This document shows, one piece after another, positions 1 through 10,552 of a stretch of DNA of 64,000 nt; the first letter of the stretch is position 1; each line of letters opens with the position of its first letter. The notes beneath the pieces are model-generated. The model searched no databases. It saw nothing but the letters and a program-made list of their open reading frames with translations, and had not been told where the DNA came from. A program made the position numbers and the translations under genes. The stretch comes from Adiantum capillus-veneris (Eukaryota; Streptophyta; Polypodiopsida; Polypodiales; Pteridaceae). The stretch covers positions 87,137,884 through 87,201,883 of the forward strand of contig CM043944.1 of the NCBI GenBank assembly GCA_014529385.2, read 5' to 3'.

Positions 1-1515
1 TTCTCAAAGTAGTCTCACAAAAATGCTCACTCTATTTCTCTTCATTCCGCTATTTTCAAAGTTCATAGGCCATTTCCATTACAGATGCCAACTACCAATG
101 GGTCAAAGATATTCCCCAAATGTTTCATTTATCTTCTTCCCGCCGAAGATGCTAGGTCAAGATTTTGGACTGTATGTGCATCCTAGAGCCTACCCATGTG
201 TTCACCTACTAAGGATGAGCCCATGGTTCAAGTTTGGTGTGATTTGGATGGCCGATGGGGCTCGTGCACGCGTTGTTGTCCATGAAATCTTCTAGATTGT
301 ATTTTTTTGTCGTGCCCCCTACAACCCTTGTGGTTGACCAAGTAGTAATCAAAATGCTTCTTGCTATAGTTAGGAACTTACCCCTCATGGCTGGAGTGAG
401 TAAGAATCGATAGGCAATGAGAAGAAGCTCGCCAAAGAGCGTCGAAAATTGCTAGCTAGAGTGCTTCCAGGAAAGATCACAATGCAAACGAGGGTTAGAA
501 TTGGCCTACTGGACTATACGTACGTGGACTTTTTAGACAACCCCCATTCTATACGAACCCATTAAGTTAGGTAGCCCTCATAATGTATCCACGGATCATA
601 AAAACTTGAAAACTGAGACCCGAAGGCCTTTTTGCCAAAAGTTGCCTTCAGCAGTTAGTGAGTCGGAGTGGCCACTGAGAAATTTGTTCAGACTTGCACT
701 AGAATTTTTTTGGCTATTCCATTGAGCTTCAAGATTTGGCATTTCAAATTGGATTCCCATTCTGACGTTCATGCTTATTTATTTACTTATTTATTTATTT
801 TGAACTTTTATTAACCTTTATTAAAAAAATGAATTTAAAAAAGTAAACGAAATTATCCAAAAATTTCATTCCAAACTACAAAATAAAAACACACCTACTT
901 CTAGTACTTGGACATATCTTTTGTGGATTGCTCCAACTTGATTACTTTTTTAGGCCAAAAACACATAAAAAGAGTGAAAAATTGCAATATTTTTATTTTT
1001 TTGGTGATATTTACACTTTATACACACACCTAGGGATTATCATAGAACATGTTCCCCGTTTTGCTTATTCATAAGGGCATTTTAGTGTTAAGATGTAGAA
1101 ATTGACACGTTAACATTCGAGAACTTCAAAACGTTGTCCTTTTTCTAATCTGTCACAAATATTTGGGTCTGCATTAAGTACCCCTTCCCCCTCATTGCCT
1201 AAGTCTTCTGGGATGACAGAGTGTAGCCCGAATTGTGCAATGCATGGGTGATGAAATCTTGTATATGCATGGCGATGATGGGCCCTACCATGCGATTGAG
1301 GTCAATGCAATCGGACACATTATGTTGTGCAAAAGATGGGCCTTGAGCAGTATAAAAGGGTTGCCGATGGTGAAGCATCCTATTGGTTGACTCTCTTAAA
1401 GAGAAAATCTTGTAGTAGTTGTGCTCATTCCTTAATAGTGCTATGTGCCCATTGTGTAGCCGTGGTTCACGAATAGGTGGGCACTACAGCTGATGGTGTT
1501 TTTGGTGATCGAAGT
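1..1515. other. No recognisable gene; AT-rich DNA with a TATA-like box
   Basis: A 90-codon open frame lies at 23-295 (plus) but matches no family I know. A TATA-like box (TATAAAAG) sits at 1351-1358, followed by about 150 bp without coding signal, so part of a retrotransposon LTR is possible. I could not find a matching second copy or a primer-binding site, so this is left unassigned. Confidence 0.4.
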
Positions 1516-1919
1516 TTAGGTACCCATATTGTACATAACTGCTCGTGGATTTGTTGTGAATCTCTCTTGACATTCAATCTGTTGTTGGTGAATCTTGGCT
1601 TCAGATTTTTGCTTAGGTTTCCAAATCCATTGAGTTGATTGTGATTTTGGTTTTTGTCTTTGTGGCTGATATGGAGCTGATATGGAGGTGTGTGAAGACG
1701 CTCTCTTAGTGCTCAACAATTGTTTAGGTACCTAAATCTGCTTTAAATTGTTGATGAATTGGGTTTTAGGTACACAAAATTGCATGGTTCCTTGCATGGA
1801 GGTATTATAAGGATGGATTCGGTTGAGAATAGTGGATAAAGGACTTGAGTCGTTCCTACTTTCTAGTAGCTTTGGAGTCTTGAGAGAAACTTTCCACTCT
1901 TCATGGCTATGAGAAAATG

Positions 1920-2360
1920 TACTCTTAACTGGTCACCTTTGAGTGTTAAGACCAAAATCTTTTCATCCTAGTCTTCAACATCTTTATAGGTTCGCATCCA
2001 TGGGAGTCTTAGCACAATATCCTCGTTCATATATTCATCTAGAATGCAAATGAAGATGTGTGGACACAGAAATTCATGCACAAAGACGTTGAGATTAATC
2101 ATACCGAATTTTGGTGTTAACTCTTTATGATAGCCCTTGAGTTCAGTTCTGCAATATTTTAGCGATTGGGTTGTTCCTCTTATGTATGTTGAATAGTTAA
2201 CAATGTTGAGTCGTGCACCTATGTCAGCTAATGCTTTAAATTTGAATTCATCCTTTAATGTCACTTTTATTTTCATATCCAATCCATCCAACCATTCATC
2301 ATCTATTTCCACTTCATCATCAGTTAAAGATTGAGTAAAGTAGTGATGGTAAACTTGAAG
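1920..2360 (-). pseudogene. Ty3/gypsy retropepsin (aspartic protease) fragment
   Basis: Reading the minus strand gives a retropepsin-like stretch. It has an acidic lead-in (DDEWLDGL), an active-site-like ALADIGARLNI where the family has the D-T-G-A core (the glycine is kept, the threonine is replaced), and a closing IVLRLPWMRTYK resembling the usual I-L-G-x-P-W-M block. The frame ends at a stop near 1966 but similarity continues beyond it (LTLKGDQLRV), so it is a pseudogene. The next minus-strand ORF (1516-1719) has no recognisable domain. The fragment lies 3' of the integrase at 2470-3192 on the same strand, the reverse of the normal gag-PR-RT-RH-INT order, so it belongs either to another copy or to a rearranged one. 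Confidence 0.6.
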
Positions 2361-2469
2361 GGTATTTAGTGGTAAAACTTCATTGCCTCTTCTTGCGCTT
2401 CTTCAATCAACTGTTGTCATTTGAGCTTCCGTTCTTTTGTTGCATGCATTCTTTGCAAGAGGTCATTAG

Positions 2470-3192
2470 TTAATGACATGTGTTTTTTTTGAAGACGACA
2501 TCCACTAGTCCAGTTACCATCACCACTTTATGTAAGGTAGGTAGTTTTACAGGCCCACTTGATGGCACATTCTCAATGACAAAAGGACCATGTCCTTTTT
2601 CGTTGAATTTAGGGATGTGTTGTTTTAGGGAGTCGACTAGTACCAAATCCCCTTGTTTGATGATCTTTGCTAACAAACGTGAGTCAAAGAACTATTAGCC
2701 TCTATTCATCTAGCCACTCTAAGTCCTCTAGTTGCTCTAACAACTCATGGCCTTTCCGTTCCAATTCGTGTGCAACTCTAAGAGTGGGTGACAAGAATTC
2801 CATGGGCAGTATCGCATCTAGTCCATGAGTTGTTTTGAATGACACTCCATAAGCCCACAAGGATGAATGAAGATGCATTTCACAATCAGTCCTTCCCGTA
2901 CTAACAATCTTGGTTAGCACTGAGCTCAAGATCTTGTTTGTATGTTTGACTTGACCATTCGCTTGAGGATGATAGGCTGCAAATTTGTTATGGATCACCA
3001 TAAACTCTTTCAACAAGTGTTATATCACCACATTGAGAAAATGTGTTCCTCGATCACTTACAAGCTCAATAGGAAGTCCATACCTTTTGAACATGCACTC
3101 ATATAAAAATGTTGCAGCGGTTCTAGCATCATTCTTCCTAGTGGCTCTTGCTTCAACACATTTGGTCAAGTAGTCTGGTTATGCGCTTTACG
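2470..3192 (-). pseudogene. Ty3/gypsy integrase, core and C-terminal part
   Basis: The minus-strand frames read through the catalytic integrase core: RYGLPIEL..SDRGTHF near 3040-3090, then AAYHPQANGQV near 2960-2980 with the conserved H-P-Q-x-N-G-Q signature, then the ALWAY-like and LPMEF..SPTLRVA blocks of plant gypsy elements. The piece at 2470-2676 (GDLVLVDS..PKFNEKGHGPF) is the basic C-terminal domain. Stops and frame changes separate these pieces. No RT or RNase H is found 5' of it: at about 3190 the sequence switches to the copia derivative on the plus strand, so the gypsy element is truncated there. The family is clear, but the element is dead. Confidence 0.85.
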
Positions 3193-3197
3193 CTCGG

Positions 3198-4397
3198 TTG
3201 AGAATTTTGTCCCAATTTATGCTTGTAGAGTTTGCAGATTGTGGAGTTTTTTTATGCATATGTGCATCGGTTTTGATGCGATTGATCATGCTTTGGGCAT
3301 TGTGTGGTGGTCGAGTTACCTCCCACTTCATTTGCCAGGTTAGAGGCGGTTCTCGCTCACGATTGCGGCTGACATGTTGGCACTGCGGCCACAATGGGCA
3401 TGTGACAGGCATGTCACTTTTAAGTCTAGCTTGCCTTCAGACTACTTTGTGTCTTGGGATAGAACATTGTCTACGCGTTTCTACTAGACAGCATGCAGTT
3501 TTTCATGTGACTCCACGTCGTGATTTGTTTTGCTCTTTCTCTAGTGGGAGACTTGGTTGTGTGCAGTTTGCTGATGGTTCAGCATATGACATAGAGGGTG
3601 CTGGAGATGTATGTATGTCTTTACCTAGCGGTGCATTGCTTATGCTACAAGATGTACGTTATGTACCAGGACTTAGCCAGAGTTTCATTTCAGTGCGTCA
3701 ATTGCAAAGTAGTGGACATTGTGTACTACTTGGAGAGCGGTCATTTAAGATGCATTGGGAATCATTGGTGATAGCCAGAGGTGCTAGGAGTGGTCTGGTA
3801 TATCCTTTGCATATTTTTGGCACACAAGGTGGTGTAGTCTTTGTGTATTTGCAGCCATGTTTGGAGCGAGAGACGAGGCGTGTCTCTTTTGCAGATATGC
3901 TACATGGAGAGCAGGTTGTGCATTTGTCTTGTGGTGACGTTCATGCAGACAGTGGTATCTCTAGGGATGCACAGCTTGGCCAGTCACCATTTGAGGTGAC
4001 ATCAATTGAGCCAGATATCGATGCATTGTTCTATGATGCATCTGATACGTTTGAGGGTGATAGTGTCCTTCGGATAGTTGTGTGTGATTGCAGTGGTGCT
4101 GATTGTTTGATTTTGAAGTCCTTTTCAGTAGATATGCCTTTGCCAAACGATGCTAACATGGTGATGCATAGTCAGGTGGTTCCTGATGAGGATGCATATG
4201 TCACTAAGGTTTCTAATAGGGATAGGTTGGCACACATAGTGCATGTTTCGTCGGCTTTCGGGTCTCTCATGTCTGACATTTTGGTCTTGAGACATGATCT
4301 TTCTTATGCAATTGGTGCATTTGCAGTGGGAGTTGTCAGTCGTGTGATGACGGACACTGGCATTGTGCATTGTGGATCCATGCAGGTTGTCATTTGA
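3198..4397 (+). pseudogene. Copia zinc-knuckle / protease / RT-end fusion ORF (copy A)
   Basis: A 399-codon open frame. Residues about 60-72 are a damaged CCHC zinc knuckle (CWHCGHNGH; the last cysteine is lost). HVTPRRDLFCSFSSG, ADGSAYDIEGAGDV, LQDVRYVPGLSQS and SLVIARGARSGLVYPLH follow in the order of a copia protease and GAG-pre-integrase segment. Instead of integrase and RT, the frame then enters low-similarity sequence and ends in FGSLMSD..LRHDLSYA..VGVVSRVM, which matches the RT/RNase H boundary of copia Pol. The catalytic D-S-G core is frame-shifted relative to copy B by a single missing base near 3490, so protease activity is not expected. The frame stays open across this shift by chance or by selection; the first Met is not supported. 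Confidence 0.7.
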
Positions 4398-4581
4398 TAC
4401 CTGCATCAGGAGTGTCATTATAGCTCTATCCCTAGTGGTATGCATGTTGCATCTACACTAGAGCAGTTACACAATGAGCCAGTGGACATAGGTTGAGAGT
4501 CGTCTTCTCTCACCTCTTGTATATACTAGTTGTAGTCTAGTCTTCTCGCCACTTATTGGCACATAGCCTTTAGTGGGAGAA

Positions 4582-4811
4582 TGTTGGGTAAAGGTGGTGT
4601 GCTTCCCCGTGCTTTGCTCGTGTCTGTCGGATAGTGTCGATTGTCCACATTTATCTCCTTATTCTTTATACATACAAAGAATAAGGAGCTCTTACTCATT
4701 CTCACATTGTGCTCATACAATGAGATTTGGGAGCTCCACCTACATCCTGTGTACTCTCTCTCTCCCCCCCCTTTTCACTCTTTGCACACGCACCACATTC
4801 ACGCACTCACA
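4582..4811 (+). repeat. 3' LTR of copia copy A (230 bp)
   Basis: It begins TGTTGGGTAAAGG immediately after the polypurine tract and ends GCACTCACA. It aligns with the LTRs at 25659-25961 and 38168-38402. It contains a 13-bp perfect inverted repeat (4655-4667 and 4676-4688, CTCCTTATTCTTT) and a short CT/C run where the other copies carry longer CT microsatellites. Confidence 0.8.
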
Positions 4812-5156
4812 AATTCAATATGCAAAAACTTAGCTCGAATGATGATGGGAATCGATTCCAATGCTCAAACAATCAAAAGTCCTATGTTGCATCATATCAT
4901 CAAGCCAAGTTGATTGAGCTACTGGATGATTCATCAAATGCTGGAATTGCTAATGTTTTGGGGTAGAAGTATTTCAGTGAGCTAAATTCAATATGCAAAA
5001 ACTTAGCTCGAATGATGATGGGAATCGATTCCAATGCTCAAACAATCAAAAGTCCTATGTTGCATCATATCATCAAGCCAAGTTGATTGAGCTACTGGAT
5101 GATTCATCGAATGCTGGAATTGCTAATGTTTTGGGGTAGAAGTATTTCAGTGAGCT
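4811..5156. repeat. 173-bp direct tandem duplication
   Basis: Two adjacent units, 4811-4983 and 4984-5156, are identical except for one base (CAAATG versus CGAATG). The first unit starts at the edge of the copia LTR. The duplicated sequence encodes part of the transposase-like gene that follows, so the duplication is recent relative to that gene's decay. Confidence 0.9.
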
Positions 5157-6960
5157 AAAGAGCATTGTGTCGCCTCAAGAGATGATGGAGGTGTGTGGCA
5201 GCGTAAGAATAAGTTTCAAGGCCTATGAAGCTTGGTATACAAGTGTCACACTTGATCATCAGACAAAAGGTTGCCAACGTCTTATAGTGTCAGTGTTGCA
5301 AAAAAGTGCACCAATAATGATGTTGCAAGCTTGTTGGGCGGATTTGAGTATGTGGAGGATGACATGGCATTAGAAGACAACAAATTCTTTCGTTACAATG
5401 AGTTCAACAATGTGTATGTTGACTCTTGAAGCTCCAAGATTAAATGATAAGATTTTATGGGTTGACACAAGAAGAGTGTGATGGAAAAGTGATATTTGTT
5501 ATGAAGCTTGATGAATGCCAAGTTGTTAAAGGTCAATAGCTCAAAAGGGTAAGCGTTATGTTGATGAGTAGGGCCTTGGTGGGTGTCAATGTCGAGCTCA
5601 ATGATAATGAGAAGGGAAACGTGTGTTTAAGTGTTCAATCATAGAGAAAAATATTTGGTGGTTGCTAGCTTTTCATCTCCCACATGAGACACCTAAGGCT
5701 CTGAAATGGTATTTCAATCACACCGCAATTGTTGACATCATTCGGCAACAAGAAGAAGGACACAGATTCCATGTTTGAGGTCTTGGAATGTTCCAAGTTG
5801 AGTGGCATTTGGCAGGAGACTTGAAAACACTCAAGTGTATGTTAGGGTGCAAGCAAAGTGCAATGACCCTCTTTCCATGCATTTATTGCTGCCACAGTAA
5901 AGTCTCAATGGGAACTGAGGGCAAGGGTGCAAAGGCCAGCAAGTTGAAAGGTGGTAAGGGTAAGGGTGGAAAAGTTACAGTCAACTTTGCGAAAGGAGTA
6001 CCCACTACACAAGCAATTCGTAAAGCACTACAACAATGGTTTCAAAAGGTATCCTCAGTTGTGACTAGCAAGTACCCCCTAATCAAAACATGGATGATCC
6101 AAATTGAGATCCTATTCTTCCAATACCACTAATAAATGTGCATATGTGCACCCTTCATGCCCGTCTACAAATTCTTGACAAGCTGCTTATGCTCCATATT
6201 AATTACACTTGGAATATGGAGCCTGTAGAAAGAAGAGAAGAGTGTATACGAGACCTCGAATCTATTCTATCGAGCGTTGGTCTACATGGGGGTGCAGTTG
6301 AGCTATCAAAGGACAAGAAGGCGTCTAGAAGTACACAAGATCGCCCTAATAAAGTATGTATGGGTGGTAGTAAAGCTAGGTATTTGCTTTCAAACTATTC
6401 TGACTCCCAAAGTCCCAATGAGTTTCAGTTGGGGAAAAAGGTGTGTGACATTACCACCTACAAAGGTAATGAAGCAGCCCTAGGATTTAAGCGTGCTCGT
6501 GTGTAGCAGTCTACTGATGATATTTTTGTCTTCTTGAAAAGGCAAAACTAATCGATGATGAGATATCCACCTTCAAGTTTTTAATCAATAGTTTTAAAGC
6601 ACAAATGGTGGATTCTTGGGGAGAGACACACATGATAACACATTACATGGTGTGTTGAACATTTGATTTTTGCAATCAAAATACATCTGTATGCGAAAGT
6701 AAGGTTTGTTTTTTTTCAGCACATTCTTTTTGCACATAGTGCATTTTTTCTCGAGTTCATTAGGCATTTAGAGTAGCCAAGGAATGGAGCACTCACACTA
6801 TCAAGTAAAAGCGGTGTATTTTAAAAATACACGACATGGAGGTGGAAGAAAAAAGAGCAATGACCTTCACGAGATGTTCATTTGGTTCTACAGAATTTTA
6901 GCAGGGAGAGAGAGAAAGAAGACTAGAGAACAAAGAAGTTTGAAATGTAGATAGGGAAAG
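4820..6960 (+). pseudogene. Decayed transposase-like protein with a Cys motif (GDLKTLKCMLG..FPCIYC)
   Basis: Coding signal runs through several plus-strand frames with many stops. An N-terminal helical part (LIELLDDSSNAGIANVLG..YFSELKS) lies inside and after the tandem duplication. At 5788-6132 is WHLAGDLKTLKCMLGCKQ..FPCIYC followed by a Gly/Lys-rich linker. At 6138-6506 is a region with MEPVERREECIRDLESIL, and signal continues to about 6945 (YQVKAVYFKNTRHGGG). An acidic-Lys-hydrophobic block followed by C-x2-C resembles uncharacterised RNase-H-fold transposase-like proteins that carry a Cys/His insertion. That assignment is by resemblance only. The next gene in the same direction is the histone-fold pseudogene at 7331-8523; both may have belonged to one element. 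Confidence 0.5.
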
Positions 6961-7330
6961 TGGTTAGCTTGAGGCAATCACAATCATATCATGCTTCAAG
7001 TGCAAAAGATTGATTCCGTTGGAGACAAAGCAATGTAATGGCAGGCGTTGGATGGATTTTTATTTTTATTTTACACTAACTATTTCTATTGTAAACATGC
7101 ATTGTCATGCAAAGTAATCTGTTAAGGCGATAATTATTAGTCCCATGGGTCAAGTTTTGTCTAAATTAGAGTCTTTTTTAATTTTGAGTGATTTTATTGA
7201 GTTTTTTTTATAAAATAAACTTTTAAGTACTATATAAGTCAAAACTCACAACTTAAAGTTCATTTCTTGTTTGCACATTTTAGAAGATCATCTTGAGCCC
7301 AAACGTACACGCGCTCATATCTTGCACAAC

Positions 7331-8523
7331 ATGGACAATACACAAGAGCACACCACTATGCACACCAATGACACCACCGCCACTGAAAACATTGAAAATC
7401 CGCAACCAGCACCTCATACAGAATCTGCCGCTTCAAATCCACATCCTCAACCACAAGTGGATAACCCAATACAGCAACCAGCTCCAAACACCCAACCACT
7501 CCCCCAAACTTCGACTCCACAGGATCAAAATACCATGCAGTATATTTTTTGTGATCTCCAGCCACTACATCAATCGAATCTCACACCTCTGCTGGATCTC
7601 GGACCAATCGCAACTCTGAACAGACCCACACAAGAAACAGGATGGAGCGCAAGCAATGGTAGCACCTAGAGCTCAAGCAACGGTAGCACCTGAAGCTCAA
7701 GCAAGGCTGCACCTGAAGCTCAAGCAATCGCTACTACACCGCAAAAATTCCCCCCGCGGGTCAAACAAAGGGTGATCAAAGTAATACCAAGTGGTGATCC
7801 TGTTTCAATAGCACGACATGCCAAGAGGAGTAAGAGAATGAGAGAGATAGAAAAGAAAGAGGCAGTTGATAGAGAAACACAGAGATTGCATGAAGAACAA
7901 AGAAGACAGAGAGAGCAAGAAGAATGGCAGAGAGCCGAGGCTGAGAGAGTCTACTTGGCTAATTTACAAGCACGAGCAGAGGCAGAGAGGAGAGCAGAAG
8001 AGGATAGAGCTCAAGCTGCCAAATAAGCAAAGGCTGGGAGCTCCAGACCTTCAAACATTCCTCAGAGAGCAAAGCAATATGCGAAAAAGAAAAAGGAAAA
8101 TCTCACACCTGAATAGCAACAAGCCTAAGAGGAGAGGAGGAAAAACTACAAAAATGACCTCCTCAATGGGCTAGACAAGCGGCTCCTCCATCACTACCAA
8201 CAACACAGAAGAAACGGTGATGGAAGCTAGGCACAGTTGCTCTACGTGAGATCCAAAAATATCAAAAGAGCATCGAGCCAATAATACCAAAGGCAGCTTT
8301 CTCTCAAGTGGTGAGAGAAATAATGGACGAATATTTAGACTATGTTACACGTATCCAACGTGCAGCTCTATTGGCCTTACAGGATGCCGCCAAGGACATT
8401 TTGGTGCAGTTGTTCCAAGATGGCGTATCTTGTATGGTGCATGCTAAGCGAGTTACTCTAAAAAATACAGATCTAGCTCTAGCAACCAATCTGAGGAATG
8501 AAGGGTGCCTCCATAAGAATTAG
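7331..8523 (+). pseudogene. CENH3-like histone-fold protein with long coiled-coil N-terminus (pseudogene)
   Basis: The first ATG is at 7331, after a possible 3' splice site (CACATTTTAG) near 7284. The N-terminal third is Pro/Thr/Gln-rich. A 24-bp triplicated segment at 7650-7720 contains two in-frame stops. Residues encoded at 7772-8026 form a highly charged Glu/Arg/Ala helix, probably a coiled coil. After further stops and one frame change, 8221-8523 encodes a histone H3 fold: GTVALREIQKYQKS (alpha-N), FSQVVREIMDEYL (alpha-1), AALLALQDAAKDILVQLF (alpha-2) and HAKRVTLKNTDLALA (alpha-3). Loop 1 is one residue longer than in canonical H3, and RVTL replaces RVTIM; both are CENH3-like traits. The K/R-rich H3 tail is absent. 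At least five stops and one frameshift make it non-functional as it stands. Confidence 0.7.
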
Positions 8524-9342
8524 TTTCCCCATATAACCTCTATTTATGAGATTTGTAATCTTTCCATATAATATGAATAAGTCGCTTTTCTACCGTTCGG
8601 TGTTATTGTAATAGTTAATTGTGTACTTTCTATTGTTGAAGTATTTGAATTAATCAAGTTGTTATATTTCACCTCCTCAACCATCCAAGCACCCACCGGA
8701 GTGGAACGCCTACTAGTGAACATTTTGCGAAACGAAGCCATTTTGGGTGCGTACGAAGGCCGTGGGACCGCCAAAATGGACAACGATGCCCGACGGCATT
8801 GTACATGCCAAAAAAAAGGCCCTGTGTGCCCCGAAATTGCTCCGTTTTGTAGACTGTTCACCGATAGGTGTCCCACGTTCGGTGGATGCTTGGATGGTCA
8901 AGCAGGTGTGAATGCGTTGCAAAAAAAAATGGCCAATATGTGTGATCGTCCCCTCATACTGACTAGTTCATGTGCATGATCTACAAGTCCTATCTTAGTT
9001 GTGCAAGAAGTGCATCAGAAGATGTTGCCATATGTCTATTCGCAAAGAAGATGGGAAGAGAGCTGAAAGATAGTGTTTTGTGGATGTGAGAAATGAAGTT
9101 TAAAACCTAGAAAGTCACTTTTATACTCAATGTCACTTTTTAGAAGCACTTAAAATTAATGTCAAATTAACTTAAAACTATAATTATAAACAAAATCATG
9201 CGACAAGCCATTGAAAGACACCAACGTTGAAAGTATTCACGCTCCAAATTAAAAAACTTGCACATTTCAATCAAAATCTTGAACAAATTAAAAATGAAAA
9301 GAGATTTAAAACACCATATGTATTAATGGGAGAAAAATTGCT
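8524..9342. other. No gene recognised
   Basis: AT-rich sequence just 3' of the histone-fold pseudogene includes AATAA-type stretches that could have served as polyadenylation signals. The overlapping ORFs near 8544-8979 on both strands lack family features. Confidence 0.4.
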
Positions 9343-10552
9343 TCAGCTACAAGCTTTTACATTAATACATCGCGAAAAACCAATGTTTTCACGCAAAAAT
9401 CTCTTCTCTTTTGTGGAACGAACAACCTTTTCATTGATTACAAAAACATATTGATTGGGCAAGGTATATCTAAGATTAAGATACTCATGAAGGTGACTGA
9501 GATTCCATTCATGCACTGCATTGTTGTGGAGGCATATTTGCATATCAACTAATTCTCTAGTAACAGCATCAAAGTCTAGTGCCTCCCATTCTCCCTTCGT
9601 CAGCTTCCATCTTCTGAAGGGAAAGAAAATTGACAAGCTTTGCTTCGCAATATGGTATCTGCACACCACATTCTCAACAACTACATAGCACTTGATTGTA
9701 TCTCCATGGTGATTGACCACCTTAGTCTCCCATCCAACTGCAAGGAGTCCATTGATCATACTTCCCTCTTTGCAAGTCCACATTGCTGGTGTCCTATGAA
9801 CACTCTGCAGTCAAAGATAAACACAAACACATAAAGGGACATAAACCAAATTAGGGAAGCTTTGTGGGAACCATAGGTGCACTTCATTGTTGAATGCACA
9901 TCCGCCTTGATTCTCCTTTTGGTTGTTGTGATCAAGGCACTATCTGGCTTAGACCATTCCATATTCCGCAAGGTTGGTGGATGAACCGGAGAAAGATTAC
10001 CATACCCAGTTTTCCTAGGTGTTACATAAGTATGTTTATAAAAAAAATGTCCCATGAGACAAGCTTTGCGGATGGACAACCAGCATAGAGCAGCTTTCCA
10101 AGGTCAACTTGGATGGCCTCAAAAGTTCCTGTGAAGAACTCTATTGGCTCCCACTCTACAACATTAGATGGGAATACATCTGCAAATATGAACAAGCAAT
10201 GAAAACCTTATAGACATCAAAGCAATATATACGGCAAAAATACGAAATATACAATCTAAAAACTTGACAGAGGAGTGAATTACAGTTTGCAGGAAACCTC
10301 GATGGAGTCACTGCTATCTCTAGCTTCTGTTGTGAAGCAACATACACATGTTGCACCTTTGCAAGTCGCTTGTCATCATGGGTTTGCTTGAACTCCATGA
10401 TCCTTCCCTTCCAATGGTGCGCTTGAGAAGCCATGCGTCTCCTTGAGACCTTGTGTGCACCTTTTGAGTTGGGCTGCATTGTCACCCACATCAATCGTTT
10501 GAACTCCACCGTCACCCAACATCCACTATCATCTTGCACATTGCTACATGAA
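9343..10552 (-). CDS. Unidentified spliced gene, at least three exons
   Basis: I do not recognise the product. On the minus strand an open segment (about 10552 to 10275) begins after a possible acceptor and contains WVTVEFKRLMWVTMQPN and HHWKGRIMEFKQ. A strong acceptor (CATATTTGCAG) near 10184 opens a second segment with EWEPIEFFTGTFEAIQVDLG. A second strong acceptor (TTGACTGCAG) near 9808 opens a third segment, 9807-9343, of about 150 codons (AMWTCKEGSMINGLLAVGW, then KWxLTKGEWEALDFDAV-type sequence). Exon lengths and splice sites suggest a genuine plant gene or a captured fragment rather than a retroelement. The middle exon may carry a frame change after SWDIFF. No transposon ends bracket it. 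Boundaries and frame links are tentative. Confidence 0.4.

Larger units (their letters stand above)
3193..4811 (+). mobile_element. Gag-less Ty1/copia derivative, copy A (5'-truncated)
   Basis: This is the 3' part of a copia-type element: zinc-knuckle/protease-like ORF, a short RT/RNase-H-boundary scrap, a polypurine tract (TTTAGTGGGAGA near 4569-4580) and a 3' LTR (4582-4811). It is collinear with copy B (25659-38402), including the same jump from protease to the end of RT, so both derive from one already deleted, presumably non-autonomous, master. The 5' LTR and leader are missing; the left edge abuts the gypsy integrase near 3190. Confidence 0.75.

Noticed and set aside
3198-4397. A 399-aa intact host protein with a zinc finger
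   Set aside because: The motif order matches copia protease and the RT end, copy B at 27.4 kb is collinear, and LTR and polypurine tract follow; it is a retroelement relic.
6024-6037. CACTACAACAA-like word as the missing CACTA left terminus
   Set aside because: It lies inside the decayed coding region at 5788-6132, no subterminal repeats accompany it, and the following bases do not match the right end.
8544-8979. Overlapping ORFs on both strands after the histone-fold pseudogene
   Set aside because: No domain, no splice support, and composition like the flanks.
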